A DNA stretch of 64,000 bases from Dactylis glomerata (lineage: Eukaryota; Streptophyta; Magnoliopsida; Poales; Poaceae): contig QXEO01001801.1 in NCBI GenBank assembly GCA_007115705.1, positions 270,094 through 334,093 of the forward strand, read 5' to 3'. The position numbers and the translations under genes were made by a program. Positions 31,684-42,940 of the stretch are shown here, in pieces. Each line of letters begins with the position of its first letter. The first letter of the stretch is position 1. The notes under the pieces were generated by a model. That model made no database searches. It was not told the DNA's origin and worked only from the letters and a program-made list of their open reading frames with translations.

Positions 31684-31909
31684 GATGAAGAAACAAGCTG
31701 AACAGAGCAGCCACTGGTCGTCTGGCGGTTTAAGCAGCCCGCCGTGGAAACTAGGCGGGAATTAAGGGGAGAAAATCATAATCCCGTTAAAGAAAGCGAA
31801 CACAAACGACAGGCCCACGGAGAGCCGTGGGATTGCCCACTTACAGGCTGAGCTCGCGCGTATGCAGGAAGACCCCACGGGTCTTGTCCAAGTACAGGTA
31901 CCGTCTATC

Positions 31910-32864
31910 TGTTGGAATTTGGCTATGGGCTTTAGTCCATGGCCCAATACAAATTCTGAAATTTTCAAGGTCCATTCATGCCTAGCAAGGGGTGGCACCA
32001 AAGTTTAGTCCCACCTTGCTAGTTTGAGGGGAGTTGCACCAATATATATAGTGGGGTGTTCTACTATCTCCTAAAGTGAGAGAAGAGGAGTGGCTTACAT
32101 GCGCGCTCATCCTCCTCTGCCGCCCGCCCGCCTCGCCATGCCTCGCCATGACGCGGTTTGCAAAATTGTGCCTCGGTGCCGAGCTTATCTTATCTTTTTG
32201 CTGTTCGGGAAAATTATTGCGCGACTTATTTCCTATCAGCGATTTCCGGTCTTTTCGGATCGTGGGCTGCGCCCCACGTCTGACCTGACCGGCTATATAT
32301 AAGAGGCTCAGGCGTAAACCCTAATCACGCCGAATCACATCCTATCTCTCGCCTCCTGAGCTTTGCGCTGCCGCTACACCTTCTCCATCCCCTCTTCCGG
32401 CGTGCACCAGACGACGGACAGTAGGCCTCCGGAACCCCGCCTCTCGTGAACCTGTACGGGTGAGGGGCGATCAGGTTTTTGGGGAGCGCTTTTGTGCGAC
32501 TACTGACGACATCACATCGATCGACGAGGACTTCTTCCCGGACATCAACGGCCTCTACATCGACGATATGGCTGATGACGCTGGTGCCAACGCGAACCTC
32601 AACGCCAACGCCAACGCGAATCTGAACGCGAACGCGAATCCTCCTGCAGCACCGTATGCAATATGTACCCATCTATTTTAGTTTCTGTTACAATTTCTTG
32701 TACTAGTGTTTGGAATAGATGTGATCTGTTTATCTCTGTTAGATGTGATCTATTTATCTATATTGCTAGTATGCATGATTAGATTAATTCCTGCAATTAT
32801 AATTATACTTTATTATTGGTTAATTCGTATCAAATCTTATGATAAATTACTTATATTTTCAACA
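31910..32864 (+). mobile_element. Solo LTR, copia-like, 955 bp
   Basis: Terminal TGTTGGAA and TTCAACA form the usual inverted ends. A TATA box (AATATATATA, 32041-32050) supports plus orientation. The flanks are CTATC (31905-31909) and CTACC (32865-32869), a 5-bp duplication with one mismatch. The copia assignment rests on the ends and overall layout only. Confidence 0.65.
32460..32681 (+). CDS. Short ORF inside the copia-like LTR with Asn-Ala repeats
   Basis: A 73-codon ORF with an acidic N-terminal half (DDITSIDEDFFPDINGLYID) followed by a run of alternating asparagine, alanine and leucine (NANLNANANANLNANAN) encoded by AACGCN-type hexamers at 32589-32638. It lies where the 5' leader of the LTR transcript would be. 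No known domain; translation is unproven. Confidence 0.3.
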   Translation: MRGDQVFGERFCATTDDITSIDEDFFPDINGLYIDDMADDAGANANLNANANANLNANANPPAAPYAICTHLF

Positions 32865-33303
32865 CTACCGTGCCAGGAAGCCCCCACGGCTCTTCCTCGA
32901 AACAAGCACAGGTACAAAGCCTCCCCGGCTCCCTACAGGTCCCGTTCAAGTAAAGTTTCAGTTTTGTGGAGCTGCAAGTACAAGTACAAAAAATTGTATA
33001 AGGTATAAGTACAAAAAAGGTATACGTATAGATGAATTTTTGCTCGTGGCTATACTTCAAATTGCATTGAGTTGTATTTCCCGGGTGTACTTTTGTCCGT
33101 GGTTGTACTCTCAAATAAACTAAGTTATACTTTTTGGGTATACATTTACTTGCGGTTGTACTCCGAAAACCACTTTGTTCAAAACTTGGGATACTAGATT
33201 GGATCGACGTGTCATTAATGCTATCTTTATCCAAAGAGAGGTTCAGATTTTCTACGATTTGAAACCCAATTCAACAGTTTGTATGAACCAAAAATGCAGC
33301 AAG
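32865..33303. other. Unassigned sequence right of the copia-like LTR
   Basis: Begins with CCAGGAAGCCCCCACGG...CTT and ACAGGTAC, an imperfect repeat of 31866-31900 on the other side of the LTR. Also has several TTGTACT/GTACAAG words. No gene. Confidence 0.35.
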
Positions 33304-33308
33304 AGAAG
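33304..33308. repeat. Target-site duplication AGAAG (left copy)
   Basis: Repeated exactly at 37670-37674. Confidence 0.9.
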
Positions 33309-36300
33309 TGTAACACCCCCGAATTTATAACAAATTCGAAGTGCCCGTTATGTAATCCATCACAATCCCAGAATCATTGTTGTGATTTACATAACGTAGT
33401 TGATATCACAGTCACAGCCATTAATAGTAAATAAAGGGGATTACATAGATGGTCGCACAGACCAAACTTTACATTACATCAACATGCATCGGAATAACAC
33501 TTTGGGTCCATATTGTCAAACTTCAACCGCACAGGCAAAGCAGACAGTAGGAAACGAGCCTAATTCGCAAAGTCGTCAATGAGTCCTTCCTTCTTGATCT
33601 TGCTCCTTCAAGTCTGGCCAAGTTAATAGCCAGGAACAGAGCCATGAGTACATTGAATGCACTCGCAAACCATCTTATAAACAAAGTGATGAAGAGATAT
33701 GCATGGTTAATATGGTGGACTAAGCACTAAGTTTATTTGCAAAAAGCTAGTTTGTTTCCCAAGAATTTTCATTAGTAGAGAAGAAGATTTAATTCTCTAA
33801 GTTAAATCTAAAGAGGAACTTCAAGTGCTGGTCAACATCAAATATCAAGTCAAGTCATTCACCATGTTCAACTTCAGTTGTTAACATTCTTGACAAAAGT
33901 CAAGTACAGCTTGCCAACTGTCCATGACCGCGGACGCGGCTATTCGAATAGTTTTGAAACCTCTGCAGAGGGGTACACTTTACCCACAAGATTCAATACA
34001 TCTGCCGGGAGAAATCCACGGATCGTCATACACAAAGTATGCGAGGTTCAGATAATCAAACAAACTCTTTCACTTGTCTACTCTAGTACAGGATCCTTCC
34101 CTACGAGTCCATTTTGGCACTCATAGTTTTGCCCGCTGCAGAGTGCTGCATGAATGGAAATTTCCACTCGGTTCGGAAGTACCCGCGCACGGTGCACCTC
34201 TATAAAGGATGATACAAGGTCTCCCATACTAGAATAAACAAGCTACGGACTAAGCCCCTTCCCATTTAGGGGTAATGTGGTCGTACGGTATGGTTGGCTC
34301 ACATAGTACATCACTCATTATCATTTAGAAATACATTCCATAGTCCTTAGTCAAGATTATTTTCTTTCAGAACTACATCATGTAGGAGTAGTCTCCAATT
34401 CAAGCTTTCAAGTTCCAGTCACCCCTTTCAAATAGGGTTCCCCTATAGATGACTTCAAATTTATTAGCGACTAAGCAACTACTCTGAGTGATGCTACAAC
34501 TAAGGAGGTGTCGGATAAACTCAGCTTGATACTCTTGCTAAGCAAGTTATCACTACACAACTATCATTCTAAAGTAGCAATTCAATCATGCAATTTACTT
34601 TTAAAGACAAGTAGAATGCAATAGGAAAACTAGGCATTTGGAGTATGATTCAAAAGATGGCTTGCCTGGCTTGGCAATGTCAAAAGAGTCTTCAACTTCA
34701 TCTTGGATTGGTTGATCTCCATCTCCATTTCTTGGTGGACTTCGGGATCCATTCTCCTTACTCTCTTTGTCGTCTAATCGTTGAAAAATAAATACATACA
34801 ATCACCAAACATTTCACAAACCACACACATTCAGCAATCAAGGATACTAGGGTAAGGAAAGTTATCTAAGAATACTATGGAGAGTGACTTAAACTTAATT
34901 GAGTTCATATAGAGGGAATTATCACTTTGTTGACTTAAGTGAGGATTTAATTTACTGTGAATCGTGAAATATCTCTTGCAAGTCCTTATTGACCATGGTC
35001 ATAGACCACAAGTAGATATTCAAGATTATGATTCAACCAAAGAGGATTCATAGGATTTAGAGGATTTTTCTTTTATTGAAGCCATTTCTAGTTTGCAACT
35101 ATTTAGTAATCAAGTTTGAATCTACAAGTGCAATATATTAATCCTAGTTGACTTGGATCAGGGGTTATATATTAATATCTGAAAATGTGGTTGATTAGAA
35201 TTGGTTTTATATCATTTCCATATTTTGAGATTGGTGTGCAAGTTTGAGTTTCTAATTACTACTATGTAGTATTAAATTTCCAGGTACCTCCTACAAGTCC
35301 ACATGAAATAAGATTAACCTACGGATAGGTATTTGGAAAGGTGGTCTAACAATATATAAGAGTCCCATCAAAATTTCGATTATAGGTTTGAGTTTAATAA
35401 AATCCTATATGGCAAATGCTTATATAGCCATATAGGTAAATAGTATTTACTTAAAAAGGTTCAAAAATGAGATCTAATGCTATAGGCAGATCGGTATCAC
35501 TAATTGTGAAATTCTAGTGTTGGATTTATATTTTTAGGATTTTTATTTGATTTGATATGGATTTTCTAAGGTGGAGAAGATCATGTTTTGTTATTTTTGC
35601 TACAACCACTATGTAAATATAATTGGGTTCAAACTAATTCTACAGGATAGCTAATGTTCTAAGGTTTCCGGATCATATTTATATGCTAGATTTTGAGCTA
35701 TAAAACTCCGGGAAATTCCTGTCTAAGTTGGCATCTGAAAATTATTTCTAAAATTCGAAAAACTGACATAACTCTTTTTTTTCACCCGGGCCGGACATAC
35801 AGACTAATCTGGGCTAGCCCACTAGGCTGCACGCGGCTGGTGGAGAGAAAAAGAAAAAAAAACACTTTGCTGACAAATGGGCACGGCTTGTCAGAACTTA
35901 ATCTAACCCGAACCGGTACGTACGTGTGTCTTCCTCCTCGAGGCAAACTCGCCGTGGCTGGGCAGGGACGAGGGCGGTGATGGAGTGCAACGTAGAGGAT
36001 GAAGAACTTGACGATGGTGTAGCAGAAAAGGTGGAGGAGCTCCTCCTCCTCCGCCTGGTACCCGCGGAAACTCGATAGGCGGCCGGGAATGCCGGGAAGC
36101 AGAGGCGGCCGTGGCGGTGGTCTGCGGGGACGGCGTCGCCGGAGAGCTCGAGGGAGGAGTTTAGGGGTGATGGGACCTTGTCTAGGAGGTTACCGAGGGT
36201 CTACTCGGTCGCCTAGTCTGAGAATGGCGGTGAACGGTGCTCGGGAACGGCGGCGCTGCTCGGTGTCCGATCTCGCCGGCGGCGAGCTTGAACTAGAACC

Positions 36301-37669
36301 AGGCCACGAGAGAGGGAACGAGGATGTCTGGAAGGTTTCTAGGAGTGGTGCGGTTCTCAGGGTGTGCTCAAGTGCTCGTTTTATAGGCCGGAGAGGCCGG
36401 GGCGCGGGGTGGCCAGATCGTGGTCGCGGTATGGCCGTGACGCGGTCTTGGTCTTGCTCCAATGGCAGGGATGGCCGAGGCGGTGTGGGCGTGGTCGGCA
36501 GGTGTCCTGGCGATGCTGATGGCGTGCTAGCGTCGCACGGTGATGAAAGAAGCGACAGGGAGCAGTGGCATCTGGGAGTGGCCGGGCGGAGACTTTTCCG
36601 TCTCTTCTTCATCGTGGTTCGGCATTGAGAGGGCAGGGGATGGGAGGAGAGGTGTGAGGCGACCTCGGCACAGACTCGGGTAGAGGATGGGCTAGCAGGG
36701 GAGGGCCAGTGCGTCCACTGTGGAGCAATAGCTCCTTTGACTTTGTGTGTTTTCTGCACACAAGGCGTTTGATCAAATGCTCGCAAGAGTTCAAGTTTCC
36801 GATTTTTGAAATTTTTCGAATGGAGTTTGCACCAGTAGTGGATAAGGGTTCTAGAAATGTTTTTGTTTTGTCCAGAGGTGCTGGTTTGGTTGAAAAAGAA
36901 TAAGATCTTGGAATGGTTTCTATATAGGATCCAAAGTTTGGCTGAAATTTGAAAGAGGTTAGGGTTTGATTTTTGGTCCAAACTTTTGCAGTCATGCAAG
37001 AGGGTAGTTTGTTCTTACTCAACCAACTGATCTCCCCTTCAGTTGAGTTAAGGATTGCTTAATCCAGGGGTCCAAAGTAGGGTAGTCAATAATCTGCTGC
37101 AGATCATTTTGTTTGTTTCCAATTTAGGATTTTGTGTTTCTTCTCATTTCTTTCTGTTTTGACTTCCCATTTTTTATGATTTGCTGACTTCAATACTTAA
37201 GTAGGTGCAGCATGAATTCATGCAAAGATTAAATATGTAGAAAACAATTCTAATGAAATAAATCATTTATAAACAAAGTTTTCTTTTGGACTTAAAAACT
37301 TGGCCAAGAAATCATTCGGGAGTGTTCAAAGGTTTTGAAAATAAGTTTTCGAAATGTTGATTCTTTTGGAAATATCAACTTGATGAAATAATAGTTTTAA
37401 AATAGGATCTTTTTATTTCACTTGAAATAGGATTTACTTCCTTTTCAAATATTTTCTTTCCAAAGGATTTGAAAGTTTTGCTCAAAGGATTGTTGTAGAT
37501 TTTTATTATTCTTTTTATTTGAAGCATGGGAGCAAATGCTCAAATTCAGAAGTTTTAAAAGATAAGAAAATTAATCTTGTATTTAAAATAAAAGTTTTTG
37601 TTGCCTCAAAAAGTTGGTATTTTGATTAACTCCATTTATTTCTATTTTCCAGAATTTTGGGTTGTTACA
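33309..37669 (-). mobile_element. Giant solo LTR, 4361 bp, probably Tekay/Del-type chromovirus
   Basis: Ends are TGTAACACCCCCGAATT and ...TTTTGGGTTGTTACA, perfect TGTAACA/TGTTACA inverted termini, bounded by the duplication AGAAG. No internal genes, primer site or second LTR are present. A minus-strand TATA box CTATAAAAC at 36378-36386, followed on minus by a C-rich leader, gives the orientation. Very long LTRs with TGTAACA termini are known from Tekay/Del chromoviruses; that assignment is inferred. GC-rich ORFs at 36089-36628 (+) and 36190-36999 (-) overlap this promoter/leader area and show no domain. Confidence 0.88.
36378..36386 (-). promoter_or_regulatory. TATA box in the giant solo LTR
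   Basis: CTATAAAAC on the minus strand, between a GC-rich upstream area and a C-rich downstream leader. Confidence 0.55.
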
Positions 37670-37775
37670 AGAAGTCAATATTTCGTGATAGATAGCTTCA
37701 GTGCAAAAAATAAAAGATAGCACATACAGCAAAAGAAGTCAATATTTATAGATAGCTTCAGTGCAAAAATATCTC
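37670..37775. repeat. 64-bp tandem duplication at the right edge of the giant LTR
   Basis: AGAAGTCAATATTT followed by GATAGCTTCAGTGCAAAAA occurs at 37670 and 37734. The left flank of the LTR (CAGCAAGAGAAG) matches the start of such a unit, so the LTR landed in a pre-existing repeat. Confidence 0.8.
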
Positions 37776-38693
37776 GTGAAATTAATTCCCAGCAAACAAA
37801 AGATACTGCAATCATTAACAATTTGATATGTCTTGCACATATATACACGAATCGAGGACCAATCGAGTGCGTACATTCTGCCCATAGTTAGTTGAGGAGG
37901 TTCACCAAGCTATTTGTACCGCATCAGTGCATCACATGCTTACAAAAAACAATGGAAAAAATGTGGAGCGGAGTCACGCGTTAGATAGTGAGACTATGGT
38001 AGTATGGCTTATACCGGCGGTCCCACGCTTCCGAACGTGATCACCCACGGATAATTCCCAAAGGGGTTCGATAGGAGTAGGAGGCATCTGGAAGTGATTT
38101 ATTACTGTGAAGATGGAGTGAGCTGATAATTAAGACGTAGGAGGATGAGGGCCACGACAGGTTTCAGGTAGAACAAACTACAAAGCAGCTAGCTAGAAAC
38201 TTCACACCTGCAGGGACGAGGCCCTGCCGACGTGATCAAATCGGGAGGATGCAGCTGGAGGGATGTGTGGCCGGACGTACATCATGTGGGCCACATCGGG
38301 CGACGAAGTTCCGCGTCGCCCATGGAGAAGATGAACGCTCGCACGCGGCGCATCTCACCTAGCACAGTGTCTCGCGTGCCATCCAGATTCCAATAGATTA
38401 TGTTAGACTACTCACGGCAAGCTCCCGGTAGGGTAAGATAGGACAGCCGTCCTACCTTGATTTTTTGGTAAATATATTATATGCGTCTATTTTTTCTGAA
38501 TAATTGAGTGGTCATATGTTAAAAATAGACTTTGTATAAGAAAGTTATGGTTGTTCTAGTGAATAACACTATATAAACCAATTTTAAACAAAAAAAGACT
38601 ATGTCTATTCTAGTAATCAACACATAATTCAAGATAGATATTCAAGATATGAAATACTTAATAGATTGTCATGATATTTGAGAGGCTCATATC
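37776..38693. other. Intergenic, no recognised gene
   Basis: No ORF with a domain. AT-rich from about 38460. Confidence 0.4.
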
Positions 38694-38921
38694 ATGTTTC
38701 CTGCAGTTTATCGCCTAATTGACCTAACATTGCTTTTACCGGTAGCTATGACAATAGTTGAAGGGGCTTTCTTAGCAACAAAGATCATCAAGATCGAGTC
38801 GCACAAGAAGATTTCCATAATGGCTGCACGGATTTCAACACAATTCTTATGTAGGCCATTAGGTGCACCGAAGATTATTTATAGTCTAATGGATATACAT
38901 ATAAGGCTCTACTTAATATAA
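38694..38921 (+). pseudogene. Fragment of a hAT-type transposase C-terminus
   Basis: The frame reads FPAVYRLIDLTLLLPVAMTI, then VEGAFLATKIIKIE. Plant hAT-like TTF-zinc-finger proteins have at this place FP.VYRLI.L.L.LPVATA, VER.FS..K.IKT: the start of the C-terminal dimerisation domain. Here the conserved VER.FS is VEGAFL, the rest of the domain is missing or unrecognisable and upstream sequence is closed by stops. It is a decayed scrap, either of a transposase or of a domesticated relative. Confidence 0.55.
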
Positions 38922-39368
38922 ATTTCAAAATTGTAGACAGTTATGGCTTGGGTTTGCTCTAACTTAGCTCCGCTTTGGATGGCTTCTTGATGACTTGATG
39001 CTATATCGTGTTGTGTATATTCAAAAGTCCTAGACAATAAATGATGTTTTTCGAAGAAAAAAGGTTGAGCTTTGGCATTTCCTAGGACTTCTCTACTACG
39101 TTATTAGGGGTTATTATGGGTATGCTACTTACATTCAAATATGTTTCTGTTTTTCTTATGCTAAGTGATTATGTTAGAGTCATATATAGCGTTAATGTCC
39201 GGAATTTTTTTTTGGTCTTGACATCATTTTATAGAGTTCGCCCTACCTCAAATTATTTCCGTCCTTCGCCACTGACTCACAGTGCAGTGATGCATGCCAA
39301 TAGCTAAAAAATGTGATGTGGAAAGTATAAGTATATTTAATGAGACAAAACATGTATACCAAAAAGTG
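38922..39368. other. Intergenic, no recognised gene
   Basis: Nothing identifiable. Confidence 0.35.
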
Positions 39369-39736
39369 ACCCAGGTGCATATGCTCCCTATATCAAAAAA
39401 GCATATTTCTAAGTGTCAAAAAATTCAACCAAATTTTTTTACGTGTATATCTCTATAATCAATGTGTGTTCCTAAAGTTTCGTGAAAAACCGACATTTCG
39501 TGTGGTCGGTGTAAAAAAGACAAAACATGTATCGTGAAATGTCTTATTTTCAGCACCAAAGTTTGCCTTTTTAAGGTAGGCCAAACGACAAGTCGATTTT
39601 TTATGAAACGACTTTATGCGCACATAATTTGTGAAGACGTACGTGCAAAAACTTTGTTTGGATTTTTCAACATTTCAAAATATGTCAAATATTGTATTCA
39701 AATAAAGGAATCATATGCATCCAGCCTTCCAGGAGC
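39369..39736. mobile_element. MITE with CAGGTGCATATGCTCCC-type termini
   Basis: The left end CAGGTGCATATGCTCCCTAT is an imperfect inverted partner of the right end, whose complement reads CTGGATGCATATGATTCC. The interior is AT-rich and non-coding. The style matches Mutator-type MITEs of Triticeae, but no 9-bp target duplication is evident; boundaries are approximate. Confidence 0.5.
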
Positions 39737-42132
39737 CAAAACACCACAGCCTTACTTTATTTTGAGAAGTATGATGTTATAGTAACATAGGTAGTTGCTA
39801 CCGCGTGTACCTATCTCTTCATTGGTTCATTTAATGGCATTCTAGGTCATCATTTTATCTTAAAAGTTTGATGTTAATAATTAAGTTACTCCCACCATGG
39901 CTAGTTTTACGGTACTAATATACTCAAGTAGCCACCGAAATATGAATTATATGTCATAGAAATTATACAATTGAATGACTTAAATAAGCTGTCTGCACGC
40001 AAAAACCCCCCAGTGTATAGCTTGGGCTACATGTAGCTTGGTTGTTTTGTTCTTTTTTGAAACTTCAAAACTTTTGATTTCAAAGTTTTAAAAAAAATTC
40101 GAGAAAAATACCGGGACATAGACAGTGTTGTATTGTATATTGTCACTAGTTAATTAACTGAAGAACTTGCACCTGCATTACAGTCGGTATGAGTGGCTCA
40201 TCTTTGTCGAGTGTACCACCATAATTACGCACGCATGCATGATAGTCACAGTTGAAGAGTACCAAGGTTCAAATTATACATTGGCATCAAATTGTTATAG
40301 CTAGCTGATTTTGATGCCTTTTTAGAAAGATGTGTAGTGGATGTCTACGATAACATCCACAAGAAGGGATTCATGCAAGTTGAGTCTTGACAAAGAATTA
40401 CATATAGAGGTAATCATGCGCCATTTATAAATGCTTGCGAATCAGCTATTAACTTTTCCAGTTGAAGGATTTTGTGATTTTGACATAGTGTCACGAATTG
40501 AGATTAGGATGTCGAGCTTTGTCATCACTGATAATTGTATCTGAAACCTTGCAGAATGATATACTCAAAGAATCAAATGCTTCTATGATTAATTTTCTGG
40601 CTCCAATACTCAACTGGTACGAGATATAAAATTAACCGAGTGGCATTTACAATCTGTTTCTAGATATCATGTTGACTACTGAATAGAAGCAATGATGTAA
40701 AATTGTACCCTTGACAACCCACCAAATATGAAAACTATATCGGTAATTATTTTGCTCTACAGGTTTGGTTGTGTTGGTGGATATAACCATTTAGGGATAT
40801 TGAACTTTGATGACCACCACTACTGTCGTGTTTGCTTTGATCCCATTCCTTGGTGGCGGTGTCGATAAAACATTAAGCCACGGTTCCTATAGCTTCGGTT
40901 GACTCCTTAAAAGATTCTAGAGTAGAGGACATGACGTCGGTTCCTATTGCATGCATGTTGTCTCTGATGGTAGAAAAGTACAATTCATGAGAAAAATGAA
41001 ACTTATATACACAAGCTCAAGGAACTATCGCAATGGATGAGTTCATGATGCATCCCAAGCCTGTATGGAAGAAATTTCAGGTATCAAAATTGCCTACTAT
41101 TTAGCACCGCGCTCCAAGTTTTTCGTTTATACACCATAGGAGTATTTTTGGAAACTAGAGCACATCTACGTGTGCTTTTATACATGTGTACATATCTCGT
41201 TGAATATATACCTCTTCCCCTTGGAATTATGATCATGTACCTGTATGGTTGTAAATATGAAACAACCATATCTTTACTCAAGTCACTCGCTAGGCTACAT
41301 CTAGATACAAGCAGACTTTCTAGAGCAACTAGCCGATCTGGTGCGTGATGAGTGCCTTGCTCAAATCATGGTGACTGGATTAGTGGAAGCATATGGAATG
41401 CGACAAGTTATTTTGTAACACATATTTTGTTGGACTGGAGAAATCCATCTCCTCTAATTAAGTGCCTCTAGGAATAGTAGTCGGAGAAGCGAAGTACCTC
41501 CTTCTATTGGGGTTGTCGAGTACCATATTCATTTGTGTCCATGTTTTTGTAACAATCTAAGACATGTGCATGTTATGGTGCAAATGAAATCAAGTGAAAT
41601 CATGGGGTTCATGTGTTAACATGGTCTGTCCAATACTCCATCCATTTCAATTTATTCGGCTCATCCTCAAAATACATTTCTTAGATTGTAAGGCCCATCT
41701 ATCTATGATGATAATAAATAGTTACATCGTTTGTTTTGATTCAAATTGTATTTATATGGTATTTCACCATGCATAGTAGTGTTGGATGTGTATTTATGCT
41801 TTTCTATTTTTGTTGTAGCTTGCGATCACTATATATAACATTTGTGCATTCCCATCAAGTTCAAAACAATTTGTTGGATTTCATTTTTTTGGTAAAGTTG
41901 TCAGATTTATAATTGCGTGAGATTGACAATGTTGGTTGAGGTCATGTAAGAATATTTCCATTTGATGCTACCAAGAGTGTAGAGATGTCTTTAATTGCAT
42001 TCTTGGTGGTAGTCTTAGTGAGATGGGCCGATGACGTACGGTAATGTAGTCGTGGTGGGACAAAGTCAATGGCATATTAGAATGGCGCAAGATGCAAAGG
42101 GCGTAAAATTAGGGCACAAACTTTGACTTATG
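39737..42132. other. Intergenic, no recognised gene
   Basis: Short ORFs only. The part 40980-41290 has a diverged counterpart at 44865-45215 (shared words include GATGCATCCCAAGC, TCCAAGT, GTATGGTTG and TATCTTTACTCA in the same order). Confidence 0.4.
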
Positions 42133-42416
42133 GATTTCCCTGATGCAAAATCATACAACCATAATAACGTATATACACAAATGATTATTTGTCTCCATAA
42201 TAAGTCAAAAACCTCAAAGCTCATATTCATTTTCCCATTAGTTTTACCAAATCATCATCTACTTACAGATCTCCGAATGCAAATTCATACAACCGCACTA
42301 ATGTGTACACTAATGATTTTGCATCTATTGATTAAGTCAACACAAAACATCAAAGCCTCATTGCTCATAATCCTTCTTCCCATTTAATTTTACCAAATCA
42401 TCGTCTAAAACCCCAA
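42133..42416. repeat. 135-bp imperfect tandem duplication
   Basis: Copies begin near 42133 (GATTTCCCTGATGCAAAATC) and 42268 (GATCTCCGAATGCAAATTC), each ending TTTTACCAAATCATCRTCT. Confidence 0.8.
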
Positions 42417-42510
42417 AATGAAAATACCTTTGGTTTTATAATTGGACTTGCACATTTGAAGGTTGCATAGTCGTTTCATCAAGACTCTCAGCCCTATTCG
42501 GAAGAGAACT

Positions 42511-42529
42511 GGGGGGGAGGGGGGGGGGG
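42511..42529. repeat. G-run (G7-A-G11)
   Basis: A near-pure guanine tract; it may be length-variable or an assembly weak point. Confidence 0.9.
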
Positions 42530-42659
42530 TCACGTGAGCCGTGTCTCCAGCCTTCTATTAGCATCGTGTGTCCCATAAAAGCGGAAGAAAAGGGAGAAAT
42601 CCGAGGTAGGCCACCAAATTGAATCTTATCCTACTCCTAACCCATCTCCACTGTGGCAG

Positions 42660-42940
42660 AACCAGGACTCCAATCTTGTGTTGTCAAATACACGTATTTT
42701 CATAGTTTTTTCACATTTTTTACATGAATTGCTTCTTGTATTGGGCTCCGTGTCCGTCGCGCTCGCTGCGGACTCACCGCGCGCCACGGCCACCACGATC
42801 TCGAGCCATAAGGCTCTGATACCAATTGTTGGGGCTGCCCTCCCGCAGCCCTTCTTCTCCCTCACTCTCTCGCTCGATGAAGGTAGAAGAAGAAAAAATG
42901 AACACACAGAGCTAGAGTTTTTTGACTACGCAGCCCAAGC
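42660..42940 (-). mobile_element. Fragment of a minus-strand copia-type element (LTR end, primer site, gag start)
   Basis: The LTR end at 42827 (minus ...GGGCAGCCCCAACA) is followed on minus by the primer site and a short frame starting MARDRGGRGAR that stops soon after, where gag would begin. The LTR extends right to at least about 42935, but I cannot find its beginning or the other LTR, so this is a fragment. Confidence 0.6.
42812..42824 (-). other. Primer-binding site, initiator tRNA-Met type
   Basis: On minus, TGGTATCAGAGCC lies three bases after an LTR end CCCCAACA. This is the standard copia/chromovirus primer complementary to the initiator tRNA-Met 3' end. Confidence 0.8.

Noticed and set aside
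36190..36999. 269-codon minus ORF in the giant solo LTR as a gene
   Set aside because: It covers the TATA box and leader of the LTR, is low-complexity Ser/Pro/Arg and has no domain.
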